Assembly (NCBI GenBank): GCA_020724425.1 | Contig: DYGY01000002.1 | Coordinates: forward strand, 62,001-126,000 | Length of the DNA stretch: 64,000 bases | Reading direction: 5' to 3' | Source of the DNA: Thermaerobacter marianensis | GTDB taxonomy: Bacteria > Bacillota > Sulfobacillia > DVGY01 | Shown here: positions 43,229 through 52,805 of the stretch, one piece after another | How the letters are laid out: each line of letters starts with the position of its first letter | Numbering within the stretch: the first letter of the stretch is position 1 | The notes under the pieces: model-generated | What the model saw: the letters and a program-made list of their open reading frames with translations, nothing else | Told to the model about the DNA's origin: nothing | The model's database searches: none | Made by a program: the position numbers and the translations under genes

Positions 43229-43895
43229 AACCTATCTTCACCCAGCCCCTCTTGAGGGCCTCAATTACCGCTTGAGTTCGATCAGCTACATCCAACTTCC
43301 TAAAGATATTAGTAGCATGATTCTTCACTGTCTTTTCACTTATGTACAACTTATTGGCTATCTCCTTATTGCCAGCTCCCTCTGCCATAAGTCTTAAAAC
43401 ATCTAACTCCCTTTCTGTTAAAACCTCTAAAGCCGGGTTCCCCTGAGCATGTCCCTGGGCCATATCAGACAAACGATTCAACTTGTCAATAACCTTGCCG
43501 GTAACCTGAGGATGTAGATACGTACTCCCTGCCTTACAGGACCTAATAACCTCTATGAGAATCTCTGGATCCACATCCTTAAGGACATACCCATTTACTC
43601 CAGCCTTAATAGCCTCAAAAAGATACTCCTCAGAGTCATGAATAGTAAGCATAACGATACCCGTTTCCGCTTTCTCTTTTTTGATCTCCTTTGCCACCTC
43701 AACACCACTTATACCCGGCATACTGATATCTAGCAAAATAACATCAGGAGAAAGCTGCTTATGTAGCTTCAATACTTCATTTCCTGTAGAGGCTTCACCA
43801 ACAATATCCATATCCTTTTCCATCTCTAGAATCTGTCTAAGACCCTGTCTTAAAAGAGCATGATCATCAGCAATCAGTACCCTAATCCTATCCAT
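43227..43895 (-). CDS. degU: NarL/LuxR-family response regulator, DegU-like
   Basis: A 222-residue regulator. The receiver (about 1-120) has VLIADDHALLRQGL, phospho-acceptor aspartate in VILLDISMPGISG near 55 and a conserved lysine in GYVLKDVDPEIL. The LuxR-type helix-turn-helix (about 155-215) reads LTERELDVLRLMAEGAGNKEIA and LYISEKTVKNHATNIFRKL. It pairs with the DegS-like kinase, which it overlaps by eight bases. ATG at 43895 has a GGGGAT site. Given its position before the Tad operons, pilus genes are plausible targets, though unproven. Confidence 0.93.
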   Translation of the reverse strand: MDRIRVLIADDHALLRQGLRQILEMEKDMDIVGEASTGNEVLKLHKQLSPDVILLDISMPGISGVEVAKEIKKEKAETGIVMLTIHDSEEYLFEAIKAGVNGYVLKDVDPEILIEVIRSCKAGSTYLHPQVTGKVIDKLNRLSDMAQGHAQGNPALEVLTERELDVLRLMAEGAGNKEIANKLYISEKTVKNHATNIFRKLDVADRTQAVIEALKRGWVKIG

Positions 43896-45045
43896 TGCTC
43901 TCATCCCCATCTGGTAGAGGTAGCTTAAAGACAACCCGAGTCCCCCTGTTTACCACAGATGTGATCTCAAAACTACCACCTAGAATATCTACTCTCTCCT
44001 TCATACTAGTTAAACCAAACCTCTCCTGATTAACCTTCCCTGCCTTTTCAACATCAAAACCAATACCATCATCAGAAACAACAGCTATAACCTGGGTTGT
44101 ACCTAACTCTAATTTCACATCAACAAAACTGGCTTGAGAATGCTTAGCCACATTATTTAACGACTCCTGAATTAACCTGAAGATAGCCACTTCCCAGTTA
44201 GGATTAAACCTCCTTTCATCTCCAAGTATCTGAAGATTAGTACCAATTCCAGTTCGATCTTCAAAACTATTAACAAAACCCTTTAGAGCTGGCAGCAAAC
44301 CTAAATCATCTAAAGCCATCGGTCTTAAATCAAAGATAATCTTCCTTACATCCTGAAGACTCTGACGAACTAGATCTTTAAGCTTACGAACCTCGCCCCT
44401 AGCCCTCTCTAAATCAGACTCCATCACTCTTTCAGTAACTTCTAACCTTAATACCACATTAGCCAAAAGCTGTGCCGGTCCATCATGAATATCCCTAGCA
44501 ACCCTTTTCCTTTCCTCTTCCTGAGCACTGATAATACTCATGGCATGGAGCTCTCTGTTCTCCATGTTACGCATCTCAGCATTAACTCGCTGCAAGTCTC
44601 CCCTTAAAAGGTTCATCGCCATACCCACATTGCTAACCAACTCTTCTGCTCTATCCACCATCTGTTTGATATTCTTTAAACGTCTCTCTAAGGCATCCCT
44701 TTGTTCCCTAAGAATCTTTTCTCTCTCCCTAGCCAAAAGAAGCTTGCTCTGAACAGTCTTAGCATTATCATAAGCAGCCTTTATTTCATCCTGGGAATAT
44801 GCAGAAAAATCTTTAGAGATCTCCATTAAATGAAGCCTAGTCCGACGGTCTTCCCTCTCTAACTGATCAACCTCTTGAATACGTTTTAAGACCTGTTCCT
44901 TGATAGCCTGAAGCTCATCAGAAACAGCCTGATAATCCTCCCTAGCGGAATCCGCTATGGAAAAAAGCTGTTCCTGACTGCTCTCAACAACCTTAAGCGT
45001 ATCATTTATAATGTTGTCTAGGATTGCATAATCTATCTTTGCCAA
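43888..45045 (-). CDS. degS: DegS-like sensor histidine kinase
   Basis: A 385-residue soluble kinase without membrane segments. Residues 1-180 are a long predicted coiled coil, the DegS sensor arrangement. The HisKA_3 phosphorylation site follows (EEERKRVARDIHDGPAQLLANV, histidine in RDIHDGP), then the HATPase domain with LRPMALDDLGLLPAL, LIQESLNNVAKHS, VSDDGIGFD and FGLTSMKERV. The length and layout match DegS of Bacillus. It begins 13 bp after aroB, so it is probably co-transcribed with the shikimate genes. Confidence 0.94.
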   Translation of the reverse strand: MAKIDYAILDNIINDTLKVVESSQEQLFSIADSAREDYQAVSDELQAIKEQVLKRIQEVDQLEREDRRTRLHLMEISKDFSAYSQDEIKAAYDNAKTVQSKLLLAREREKILREQRDALERRLKNIKQMVDRAEELVSNVGMAMNLLRGDLQRVNAEMRNMENRELHAMSIISAQEEERKRVARDIHDGPAQLLANVVLRLEVTERVMESDLERARGEVRKLKDLVRQSLQDVRKIIFDLRPMALDDLGLLPALKGFVNSFEDRTGIGTNLQILGDERRFNPNWEVAIFRLIQESLNNVAKHSQASFVDVKLELGTTQVIAVVSDDGIGFDVEKAGKVNQERFGLTSMKERVDILGGSFEITSVVNRGTRVVFKLPLPDGDESNG

Positions 45046-45058
45046 CCTGATCTCCCCT

Positions 45059-46153
45059 TTATCCCATCAGGTCCAAAAGAACTCTATCAAGTATTTTTTC
45101 TGGTACAATACAATTTATTTTAGCCTTACCTATTCTTTCAGGCAAGACCCATCTAACCTGACCTTCACTCTTCTTCTTATCCTTGCCAATACTCTCCTTT
45201 ATTCTTTCCTTAGCATACATACCCTTTAACCTTACAGGCAACCCCACCTGCTCAAGCAAAGCAATAACCCTCTCCTTATCACCCCTTTCCACCAAACCCA
45301 ATTCTTCTGCCATAGCAAAAACAGCAACCATACCAATACTCACAGCTTCCCCATGTGAATATTCCCGATATTCACCTAGCTGTTCAAGAGCATGCCCTAA
45401 AGTATGACCAAAATTCAATACAGCCCTAACACCTAAGTCAAGCTCATCCTGCCTCACTATTCCCGCTTTCAACTCACAAGCTCTAGCAACCATCTCTTCC
45501 CGTAAAAACCTATCACCTTCAAGAATACCGGCAACATTCTCCTCTAAAAAAACAAAGAACTCATAATCCAAAGCAACCCCATACTTAATGACTTCAGCGA
45601 TAGCTCCCCTTAACTCTCTCTCTGAAAGAGTATCTAACAAGGACGGATCAACCAAAACAGCTTTTGGCTGATAGAAACTCCCGATTAGATTCTTTCCTAA
45701 AGCATGATTAACGGCCACCTTCCCACCAATACCAGCGTCCACCTGAGCCAAAAGAGTACTAGGAATCTGAATATAGGGAACACCCCTTAAGTATGTGGCA
45801 GCTGCCATACCCGTAATATCACCAACAACTCCCCCACCAAAAGCCAAAAGCACATCCCTACGCTCATACCCATTAATAATCAAATAGTCATACAACCTAT
45901 TTAAATTCTCAAGATTCTTGTTCTCTTCCCCTGAAGGCAAAACAAACAAATCCACCAGAAGACCAGCAAAACTCTCTAGAACCCTTTTCCCATATAACTC
46001 AGCAACAACCTCATCAGTAACTAGGAGGAAACGCCTATCCCCGGGTGCAATCTCAGCTAAGATCTCCTTTAACCTAAAAAGCAAACCATACTCAATCTGA
46101 ATAGAATATGCCCTATTATGAAGAACAAGCTCAATCCTTTTCAAACCCTTCAC
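45059..46153 (-). CDS. aroB: 3-dehydroquinate synthase
   Basis: A 364-residue NAD- and metal-dependent enzyme of the second shikimate step. Signatures are LPSGEENKNLENLNRLYDYL, AFGGGVVGDITGMAAATYLRGVPYIQIPSTLLAQVDAGIGGKVAVNH (in pieces around residue 100-150) and RAVLNFGHTLGHALEQ with metal-binding histidines. The start is GTG at 46153, overlapping aroK by 23 bases. It is the last biosynthetic gene before degS. Confidence 0.96.
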   Translation of the reverse strand: MKGLKRIELVLHNRAYSIQIEYGLLFRLKEILAEIAPGDRRFLLVTDEVVAELYGKRVLESFAGLLVDLFVLPSGEENKNLENLNRLYDYLIINGYERRDVLLAFGGGVVGDITGMAAATYLRGVPYIQIPSTLLAQVDAGIGGKVAVNHALGKNLIGSFYQPKAVLVDPSLLDTLSERELRGAIAEVIKYGVALDYEFFVFLEENVAGILEGDRFLREEMVARACELKAGIVRQDELDLGVRAVLNFGHTLGHALEQLGEYREYSHGEAVSIGMVAVFAMAEELGLVERGDKERVIALLEQVGLPVRLKGMYAKERIKESIGKDKKKSEGQVRWVLPERIGKAKINCIVPEKILDRVLLDLMG

Positions 46154-46646
46154 TCCCAGAAATAAGGCTGACTATCATATTAGCAACCTCTAACGATGAT
46201 CTATAGTTGGTATCAATAACATAATCAGCCCAAGCATAAGCATTAACTCTTGCTCTCATCAGCCTTAAAAGCTCTTCTTCCAGATTCCCTGCTAAAAGTG
46301 GTCTCTGCTCACCCTTTTTTATCCTAGAAAGAATTTGATCATAAGAAGCTGTTAAATGAACAACCAGACCCAGCTCACTTAACACCCTCCTATTGTCTTC
46401 CCTTAACCCAATTCCCCCACCAGTAGCGATAACAGCAGACCTAATCCCCTTAAGCTCCCCACAAACCTCAGATTCCAGATCTCTAAAACCCTCTTCACCA
46501 AGCTCTTCAAAAAGCCTTGCTATCGACTTACCTGTCCTGTGCTTAATCAGCTCATCTGTATCAATATAGCGAAACCCAAGACCCGCCACTGCCAATGCCA
46601 CCGTAGACTTACCAGTACCAGGCAAACCAATCAAGATTATGTTCAT
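46131..46646 (-). CDS. aroK: Shikimate kinase
   Basis: A 171-residue P-loop kinase: GLPGTGKSTVALAVA (Walker A), YIDTDELIKHRTGKSI, FRDLESEV, VIATGGGIGLRE and the lid QRPLLAG. It phosphorylates shikimate at the 3-hydroxyl. It overlaps aroC by four bases (ATGA) and aroB by 23, so the three are translated in tandem. Confidence 0.96.
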   Translation of the reverse strand: MNIILIGLPGTGKSTVALAVAGLGFRYIDTDELIKHRTGKSIARLFEELGEEGFRDLESEVCGELKGIRSAVIATGGGIGLREDNRRVLSELGLVVHLTASYDQILSRIKKGEQRPLLAGNLEEELLRLMRARVNAYAWADYVIDTNYRSSLEVANMIVSLISGSEGFEKD

Positions 46647-47899
46647 AACTCACTCAAAGGATAACCCCTTACCCTTTCCAGATACTTTTCATATGATACC
46701 TTTAAATCAGCCATAGTATCATTGGCAAACATCTCTAGCAAACTATCAGCCAGAACCATAGCCACCATAGCCTCAGCAACCACCACAGCTCTAGGTGCAG
46801 CACAAACATCAGACCGTTCAACCATAGCCTCTTCCTCTTTACCAGTATGAATATTAAAACTCCCTAATGGCTTTAGAAGACTAGGTATTGGCTTTAACCC
46901 AAGATATATAACCAGTGGTTCCCCATTACTCAAACCACCCTCAATTCCTCCAGCCCGATTAGTATTTCTCTTAACAACTCCATCCTTGTAACCTATCTCA
47001 TCATGAACATCAGAACCTAATCGAGACGAACTAGCAAAACCTTCACCAATCTCTATAGCCTTAACTGAAGGAATACTCAAAAGAGCCTGTCCAAGCCTGC
47101 CATCCAATCTTCTGTCCCAGTGAACATGACTGCCAACACCCGGAGGCAAACCTAAAGCCCAAACAACTATCTCGCCTCCAAGAGTATCCCCTGCAGCTTT
47201 TGCCCTAGCAATACCAGCAACCATCTTGTCACTTAAGACAGGATTAGGACACCTGACCAAAGAACCCTCAATTTTTTCCTGTAATACCCTACCTCTTTTA
47301 ACAAAAAAAAGCTCCCTAGGATAGTGATCATGAAAGTACCTGCCACCAGCAGGCTGACTTCTTATCTCTTCAGGCAGCCAGTCATTAATCTCTTCCCTTG
47401 AAGCCTTAAAACCACCAATATTGCTTACTGCACCAACCACAAAAATATCAAGCTCAGCCAAAAGCTCTTTAGCCAGAGCACCAACAGCAACCCTGACCGC
47501 AGTCTCCCTAGCACTAGCCCGCTCCAGAGTATTCCTTAAATCACTAAACCCATACTTAATTCCCCCAGGCAAATCCGCATGACCAGGCCTTGGCCTATCA
47601 ACAACCCTTGTAGACTCTCCCTCTTCCACACCCATAACATCAGACCAGTTCTCAAAATCCCGATTCCTAATCACCATGCTTACAGGACTACCAAGGGTAT
47701 AGCCAGCCCTTATCCCTCCAAGAACCTCAACCTGATCCCTTTCAATCCTCATCCTGCCACCACTACCAAAACCCTGCTGACGCCTAAAAAGCTCCCTGTT
47801 AATACCCTCAATATCAACTCTTAAACCCGAAGGAAAACCCTCAACAACTGCCGTTAGAGCAGGACCATGAGACTCTCCCGCTGTCAAATATCGCAACAC
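46643..47899 (-). CDS. aroC: Chorismate synthase
   Basis: A 418-residue FMN-dependent enzyme making chorismate from EPSP. Typical segments are LTAGESHGPALTAVVEGFPSGL, RRQQGFGSGGRMRIE, RPGHADLPGGIKYG, LERASARETAVRVAVGALAKELL and NRAGGIEGGLSNGEPLV. The length is somewhat above the usual 360-400. The start is GTG at 47899. It lies two bases after pilO, so it sits in the same transcript as the type IV pilus genes. Confidence 0.96.
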   Translation of the reverse strand: MLRYLTAGESHGPALTAVVEGFPSGLRVDIEGINRELFRRQQGFGSGGRMRIERDQVEVLGGIRAGYTLGSPVSMVIRNRDFENWSDVMGVEEGESTRVVDRPRPGHADLPGGIKYGFSDLRNTLERASARETAVRVAVGALAKELLAELDIFVVGAVSNIGGFKASREEINDWLPEEIRSQPAGGRYFHDHYPRELFFVKRGRVLQEKIEGSLVRCPNPVLSDKMVAGIARAKAAGDTLGGEIVVWALGLPPGVGSHVHWDRRLDGRLGQALLSIPSVKAIEIGEGFASSSRLGSDVHDEIGYKDGVVKRNTNRAGGIEGGLSNGEPLVIYLGLKPIPSLLKPLGSFNIHTGKEEEAMVERSDVCAAPRAVVVAEAMVAMVLADSLLEMFANDTMADLKVSYEKYLERVRGYPLSEL

Positions 47900-47901
47900 A
47901 A

Positions 47902-48549
47902 CTAATCCCCCAGTTCCCTTAAAAAAGGATTCCTCTCTGGTACTAAAGGAACATCCGCTAGAGGTATCTCTGGCAACTCCTCATCATTAGTAACCAAATA
48001 GACCACAACCTCATACTGTCCAACAAGCAACTCATCAGCAAGCCTTAAATCTATCGCTTCAACCCATACCCTTGGTACAAACTCCAGCAAACCCTCCAAA
48101 AAAGCATAATGCTCCATAAACTCTCCCTTTACACTCACACTAGCACTACCCTTAATTAAAGATTGATTAACAGGCTGAAAATCCACCTGTCCCAAATAGT
48201 ATGGCTCACTACCATCAAAAGAAAGCTCTAGAATATCTAACCCACTATCCTCTAGCAAAGCCTCAATATCCCTTAACCATTGCGCAACATCAATATATGA
48301 AGGAGTATACCCAATTAACTCCTGTTGTCTTCCATATAGCTCCTCATAATCCTCACTTGCAGCATCTAACCTTGCCTTTTCTCTAGAAACCTCATAAAGA
48401 TTATTCTCCCAGTATATAATCTCATCTTCAAGTTCCTGAGCCTTTGATACCATTGGCATATGAACATAATTTATAAAGGCATAACCCAAAAAAACAACCA
48501 AAAGGGTAAGTAGAAGAAACCCTTCACGTCTAGAAAGTCTCCCACTCAT
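47902..48549 (-). CDS. pilO: Type IV pilus alignment protein PilO-like
   Basis: A 215-residue protein with one N-terminal transmembrane helix (about residues 12-28), a coiled coil (about 35-75) and a ferredoxin-like C-terminal domain. It follows PilM and PilN and shares their spacing (TGATG overlap with pilN), which identifies it as PilO of the pilus alignment complex. Sequence similarity alone would be weak. Confidence 0.82.
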   Translation of the reverse strand: MSGRLSRREGFLLLTLLVVFLGYAFINYVHMPMVSKAQELEDEIIYWENNLYEVSREKARLDAASEDYEELYGRQQELIGYTPSYIDVAQWLRDIEALLEDSGLDILELSFDGSEPYYLGQVDFQPVNQSLIKGSASVSVKGEFMEHYAFLEGLLEFVPRVWVEAIDLRLADELLVGQYEVVVYLVTNDEELPEIPLADVPLVPERNPFLRELGD

Positions 48550-49082
48550 CAGTCTACCCCCTTACGTTGACCGGATAAACTGAAACTAACAGGATATGAC
48601 CCTTCACTATTAACCCTATCAATACTTAACTGAAGATCCTCATACACCCCTAAAGCCCTCAATTCCTCACTTATCCTCGCTACAGCAGTAAGACTAATAG
48701 CCTCTCCTCTAAGACTAAACACCCTGCCATTAATACTAAACTCCCTAACCTGTACATCCCTAGCAGAAACAGCACTTAACTCAGCCAAAACCAATCCAGA
48801 ATAGTGCTTTTCTTCTAGGCCAACCAGAATCCTCTCCCTGTCCTTAACATCTTCAGCAAGACCCTTAATATCCTTGTAGCCACTCAACTCAGCCCAAGCT
48901 AGTGAATACTCTTCCTCTACCATCATAAGCCTATCCTCTAAAACACTAATCTCATTTTGCCAATAAAAGATATAGTATACCCCCGAAGCAACACCTAAAG
49001 AGACCATAACAAAAACCAAAAAACCCCTGAACCACCTTCTTTTCTTAAACTGAATCTCCCGGGGCAAAAGATTAACCTTCAT
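48549..49082 (-). CDS. pilN: Type IV pilus assembly protein PilN-like
   Basis: A 177-residue protein starting MKVNLLPREIQFKKRR, the PilN signature (NLLP motif that contacts PilM), then a transmembrane helix at about 20-38, a coiled coil and a small C-terminal domain. It overlaps pilM by four bases (ATGA) and pilO by one base. Confidence 0.9.
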   Translation of the reverse strand: MKVNLLPREIQFKKRRWFRGFLVFVMVSLGVASGVYYIFYWQNEISVLEDRLMMVEEEYSLAWAELSGYKDIKGLAEDVKDRERILVGLEEKHYSGLVLAELSAVSARDVQVREFSINGRVFSLRGEAISLTAVARISEELRALGVYEDLQLSIDRVNSEGSYPVSFSLSGQRKGVD

Positions 49083-50134
49083 CGGTCAGCCTCCTTCCAC
49101 AGAGCCAGACCAATAGCGGTAAGGTAGTCACTAGACACCATATCCCTATGTCTCTTCCCCTTAGCAAACCTGACATTAGATCCCCACTTGAACTGTGGTA
49201 CCAAAATACCATAGTCAAGACTCAATCTCTGCACCAATTGCCTATCTAAATACTCCCTTAACTCCTCATGAATACCCTTCAACAAGGAACCTCCACCAAC
49301 CAGATAAACATTGGGAGTCCTATATTCCCTGTTCTTTAAAAGGAAAAACTCTAAAGACTTACCAATCTCAAAAAAGAGATCCTCTAAAGCCTCTAGCAAA
49401 ACACTCCTTACCTTACCATCCTCACTAAGCCCTTTATAGCACTTCAAAGACTCAGCCTCTTCCAAATCATATCCCTGCCCAGCCAGATGCCTTGTTAAAT
49501 CCATACCCCCGGTACTAATACCCCTGGTCATAACCGGAACATCTTTAGCAAAGATACTAACCCTTGAACTATTTAAGCCAAGATCAATGACAGTATGAGC
49601 CTGCCCAATCCCACTATCAAGATACCCAAGGAAATCAAGAGCCCTAAAAGCAGCCAGACTATCAACATCCACAGTCTTAACCCTAAGACCACCAAGCCTT
49701 GTAATCCTTAAAAGCTCAACCACATCACTCTTCTTAGCCGCTATTAGCAATACCTGCATACCTTCAGACTCACCAAGAATAGGTTCATCTACAACATGAT
49801 AATCAAGAATGGCCTCATCCCTAGGAATTGGCACATACTTATCCCACTCCCACTTAAGAACACTCTCAATCTCACTCTTTTTCATCTTAGGAAAACTAGC
49901 CAAACGCATAATTACACTCTGACTATTTAAAGAAACAGCTAGATGTCCCCTCTTCCTAGCCCTTTTCCTCAGCTCTCTTCCCATCATCTTTAACCTTTTA
50001 TCCTCATTAACATCCTCAGAAGGAACAGGGAAATTGCCATAATCTAGAACAACAAGGCCATTCCTAATTGTCTTTAACCTTACAGTCCTAAGAGTACTGC
50101 TACCAAGATCTACACCAATACCTACCCTAGCCAT
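49079..50134 (-). CDS. pilM: Type IV pilus assembly protein PilM
   Basis: A 351-residue actin-fold ATPase that binds PilN on the cytoplasmic side. The phosphate-1 segment is GIGVDLGSSTLRTVRL, and VIDLGLNSSRVSIF and VYLVGGGSLLKGIHEEL mark the second domain. ATG at 50134 after GGGGAG gives the proper beginning. A longer in-frame opening would overlap the upstream pilus gene. It is the first of the pilM-N-O trio. Confidence 0.92.
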   Translation of the reverse strand: MARVGIGVDLGSSTLRTVRLKTIRNGLVVLDYGNFPVPSEDVNEDKRLKMMGRELRKRARKRGHLAVSLNSQSVIMRLASFPKMKKSEIESVLKWEWDKYVPIPRDEAILDYHVVDEPILGESEGMQVLLIAAKKSDVVELLRITRLGGLRVKTVDVDSLAAFRALDFLGYLDSGIGQAHTVIDLGLNSSRVSIFAKDVPVMTRGISTGGMDLTRHLAGQGYDLEEAESLKCYKGLSEDGKVRSVLLEALEDLFFEIGKSLEFFLLKNREYRTPNVYLVGGGSLLKGIHEELREYLDRQLVQRLSLDYGILVPQFKWGSNVRFAKGKRHRDMVSSDYLTAIGLALWKEADR

Positions 50135-50150
50135 CGCCCATCTCCCCTCA

Positions 50151-51206
50151 TCAGTTCCCCTCAGACCAACTACCCCACGAGAAGCCTTCACCAACTAAAT
50201 CACCAAAAACACCGATAGCCTCACCTGACCACTTACCAGCAGTCATATCTCCACCCCACTCCAAATGCTCAGCAGAAATAGAGCCATCAACCTTAGCATT
50301 ACCCTCCCACTTCAACGTGTTATATGCTATCAAACTGGCTCCAACCTGATTCGCACCCTTAGCAGTCAAGTATATATCAGAAAGACTAATCAACAACAAA
50401 TGTCCCTGATCATCCTTCATCTTAATATTATCAGTCACAGTAATTTTGCCAGAAACAACAATGACTCCGGTACCCGTAAAAGTACCATGAATACTCAAAT
50501 CACCCTCACGAATATACAACCTACCATTGAGATTCATCGGCCGATTATCACTTGGAGTCAAAACCCCGGATTCCAATACCACATGTGACTGGCTCTGATA
50601 ATGCTCCAAACTAGGCCTGCTCCATGAGATCTGTGGAACCTTTCTAAGATAAGCAGTATTACCCCACTTATCTGCCCCTGTATAATTGATACCAGTGTAA
50701 TATATATCAATCACCGTGTTACCCGGAGTATCGATCTTGCTCTGACCACCTAATCGAATGTCCCCATTAACCCAAGAATCTCCCGCAAAAGTAATCTGCC
50801 TTTGAGTGGGTACAATCAAACCACCAACACCAATATTACCATGATAATCAAAACCAAATGCCATAGACCTAAAATCCATACTAACCCTTTCAGTAACTCC
50901 CCTGACAGTACCCTCAGAAACAAGAAGATACCTACCACTCCCCAAATCCTCAATACTCAACCTATAGCTCCCATTACCAAGATCAAAAGACTCACTACCA
51001 GGCCTCCAGTTAGGATTCCTCTCAATCTCAGCCATAGCCACAGCCAAACCACCCTCAGCAATAGCAAAAGCCTGAGCCGAACTCCTCTGCCTATCCACCC
51101 AGAAAAGATCATTCCCAGCGATAGCCACAAGACCAAAACCCAGAACAATAAACAAAGCTATAGTCACAGTAACAGAAACAAACACCAATCCATTTTCATT
51201 CTTCAT
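50151..51206 (-). CDS. PilX-like exported pilus-associated protein
   Basis: A 351-residue protein with an N-terminal NENGLVFVSVTVTIALFIVLGFGLVAIAG segment, then QRSSAQAFAIAEGGLAVAMAEIERNP, the pattern of PilX-type minor pilus proteins. From about residue 115 on it changes to a glycine- and asparagine-rich beta region (FAGDSWVNGDIRLGG, RLYIREGDLSIHGTFTGTG) resembling repetitive beta-helix or polymer-forming domains. It is probably a large tip-associated minor pilin. The exact family is not certain. Confidence 0.75.
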   Translation of the reverse strand: MKNENGLVFVSVTVTIALFIVLGFGLVAIAGNDLFWVDRQRSSAQAFAIAEGGLAVAMAEIERNPNWRPGSESFDLGNGSYRLSIEDLGSGRYLLVSEGTVRGVTERVSMDFRSMAFGFDYHGNIGVGGLIVPTQRQITFAGDSWVNGDIRLGGQSKIDTPGNTVIDIYYTGINYTGADKWGNTAYLRKVPQISWSRPSLEHYQSQSHVVLESGVLTPSDNRPMNLNGRLYIREGDLSIHGTFTGTGVIVVSGKITVTDNIKMKDDQGHLLLISLSDIYLTAKGANQVGASLIAYNTLKWEGNAKVDGSISAEHLEWGGDMTAGKWSGEAIGVFGDLVGEGFSWGSWSEGN

Positions 51207-51216
51207 AAAATACCAC

Positions 51217-51642
51217 CTAATTTCTCAAGGTAGCCTTACCAAACAACTCATACACCTTTCCATCTATACCAATCCTCTTCAAAGAAGACTCAACCATCCC
51301 ACCAGAACAACTAAAACTAACCTCATCCATATCCCTAACAGCAACCAGAATACCCTCACTACTCTCCCTCACAAGCTGCCTACCAGCCACATAATACTCA
51401 ATATTATCTACAATAAGAGTATCACCAGAACACACAACCCCACTAGCACTCCTCACATCCCTATTAATCCAATCCAAACCCAACTGCATATCCCTATAGG
51501 CACTAGCCTGAGACTCCCCACTCCTCCATGACTGAAAAGCAGCCAACTGAAAATCAGTAACCAGCACAAGTACAAGCCCGAGAATAGCTAGAACAATCAA
51601 AACCTCAACCATACTAAAGCCCTTCTCATTCACCCTCATCAT
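51217..51642 (-). CDS. PilW-like minor pilin
   Basis: A 141-residue prepilin: NEKGFSMVEVLIVLAILGLVLVLVTDF contains the type IV cleavage site (glycine-phenylalanine) and glutamate 5. The middle, SASAYRDMQLGLDWINRDVRSASG-type, is typical of PilW/GspJ-like minor pilins. It lies three bases from the next gene, suggesting co-assembly of a priming complex. Confidence 0.85.
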   Translation of the reverse strand: MMRVNEKGFSMVEVLIVLAILGLVLVLVTDFQLAAFQSWRSGESQASAYRDMQLGLDWINRDVRSASGVVCSGDTLIVDNIEYYVAGRQLVRESSEGILVAVRDMDEVSFSCSGGMVESSLKRIGIDGKVYELFGKATLRN

Positions 51643-51644
51643 AC

Positions 51645-52001
51645 CTACTCCCGCACCTTAATAATCGAAGTCAAAGAAAAGATCTCTTCCTCTTCCTTCA
51701 CATAAACAGTTACTGACTTCAATCCCTTCTCACTATCCTCAGCCCAAACATCCACCCTTAACCAAAGCCCAGGATACTCACTAACCCCCACCCAATCCTC
51801 ACTAACAATCTCCCCATAACCACTAACCCTTAACTCCTCCAACTTCCCCTGAGCCGCATTAATAGCCTGAAGAGTATCAGTACTAGAATCAATACTAATT
51901 AAACTCTGCCCAAACAAATTAATTGAAGGCACAAGCACCAAAACCAGAATAGTCAAACTCACCAGAACCTCTACATAAGAAAAACCCTTCTCATTCCTCA
52001 C
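51645..52001 (-). CDS. PilV/GspI-like minor pilin
   Basis: A 118-residue prepilin: RNEKGFSYVEVLVSLTILVLVLVPSINLF gives the cleavage site and glutamate 5. AINAAQGKLEELRVSGYG is the usual start of the PilV/GspI C-terminal domain. The start is GTG at 52001, after GGTGAG. It is one of three pilin-like genes downstream of pilD. Confidence 0.85.
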   Translation of the reverse strand: MRNEKGFSYVEVLVSLTILVLVLVPSINLFGQSLISIDSSTDTLQAINAAQGKLEELRVSGYGEIVSEDWVGVSEYPGLWLRVDVWAEDSEKGLKSVTVYVKEEEEIFSLTSIIKVRE

Positions 52002-52007
52002 GGGAAC

Positions 52008-52754
52008 TCACCAGCCCCAATTAGACAAATACCACCTGATAATCTCATTACCCCACAAAACAGCCACAATACCACCAACAGCCATAAAAGGCCCAAAAGC
52101 CATATAATCCTTCCTACCTCTAAGTTTCAACAATATTAGAGCTATTCCTGCAAAAGCCCCCAGGAACACAGCACCAAGAAATGCCACAATACTCAACTCA
52201 ATCCCCAAAAAAAGACCAATAACAAAAGCTAACTTAATATCTCCCCCACCCATACCACCTCTGCTCACAACAGCAGTCAGCAAAAGAACTCCCCCATAAA
52301 ACATAGCCCCAAAAACCGCCGCAGAAATAGTTATAGGCTGAAAAACAACAAGCCAAACAGCCCCCAACACAAAACCCACCAGATTCACCCTATTAGGGAT
52401 AATCTGAAACTCAAGATCAATCAAAGCAGCCACCAACAAAACACTAACAAGAATATAATAGTACCCCACCAACTCCAAACTATAACCCCTCAAGTATACC
52501 AAAACAAAAAGAACCCCCGTAGACAACTCCACCAAGGGATACCTCACACTAACCTTCTCACCACAACCCCTACATTTACCACCTAGAACCACCCAACTAA
52601 CCACAGGAACCATCTCCAAACCCCCAAGATACCTCCCACAACCAGTACAATGTGACCTAGGCCTTACCACAGACTCCCCCCTGGGCACCCTATAGATGAC
52701 CACATTAAGAAAACTACCAATAACTAACCCAAGGATAAATTGTAAAGCTAACAT
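52008..52754 (-). CDS. pilD: Prepilin peptidase / N-methyltransferase (A24)
   Basis: A 248-residue polytopic membrane protease. After SFLNVVIYRVPRGESVVRPRS come two CxxC pairs (CTGCGRYLGG and CRGCGEKVSVRYPLVE) of the methylase-type loop. The catalytic aspartates appear in AALIDLEFQIIPNRVN and GGMGGGDIKLAF. It is the only recognisable prepilin peptidase in the window. It probably processes PilA and the minor pilins, and perhaps both Flp pilins, since no TadV is seen. Confidence 0.94.
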   Translation of the reverse strand: MLALQFILGLVIGSFLNVVIYRVPRGESVVRPRSHCTGCGRYLGGLEMVPVVSWVVLGGKCRGCGEKVSVRYPLVELSTGVLFVLVYLRGYSLELVGYYYILVSVLLVAALIDLEFQIIPNRVNLVGFVLGAVWLVVFQPITISAAVFGAMFYGGVLLLTAVVSRGGMGGGDIKLAFVIGLFLGIELSIVAFLGAVFLGAFAGIALILLKLRGRKDYMAFGPFMAVGGIVAVLWGNEIIRWYLSNWGW

Positions 52755-52805
52755 CTATTCACCTCCGCAGATATGGTGTAAAGGATGAATATGGATTATG
52801 AATAT

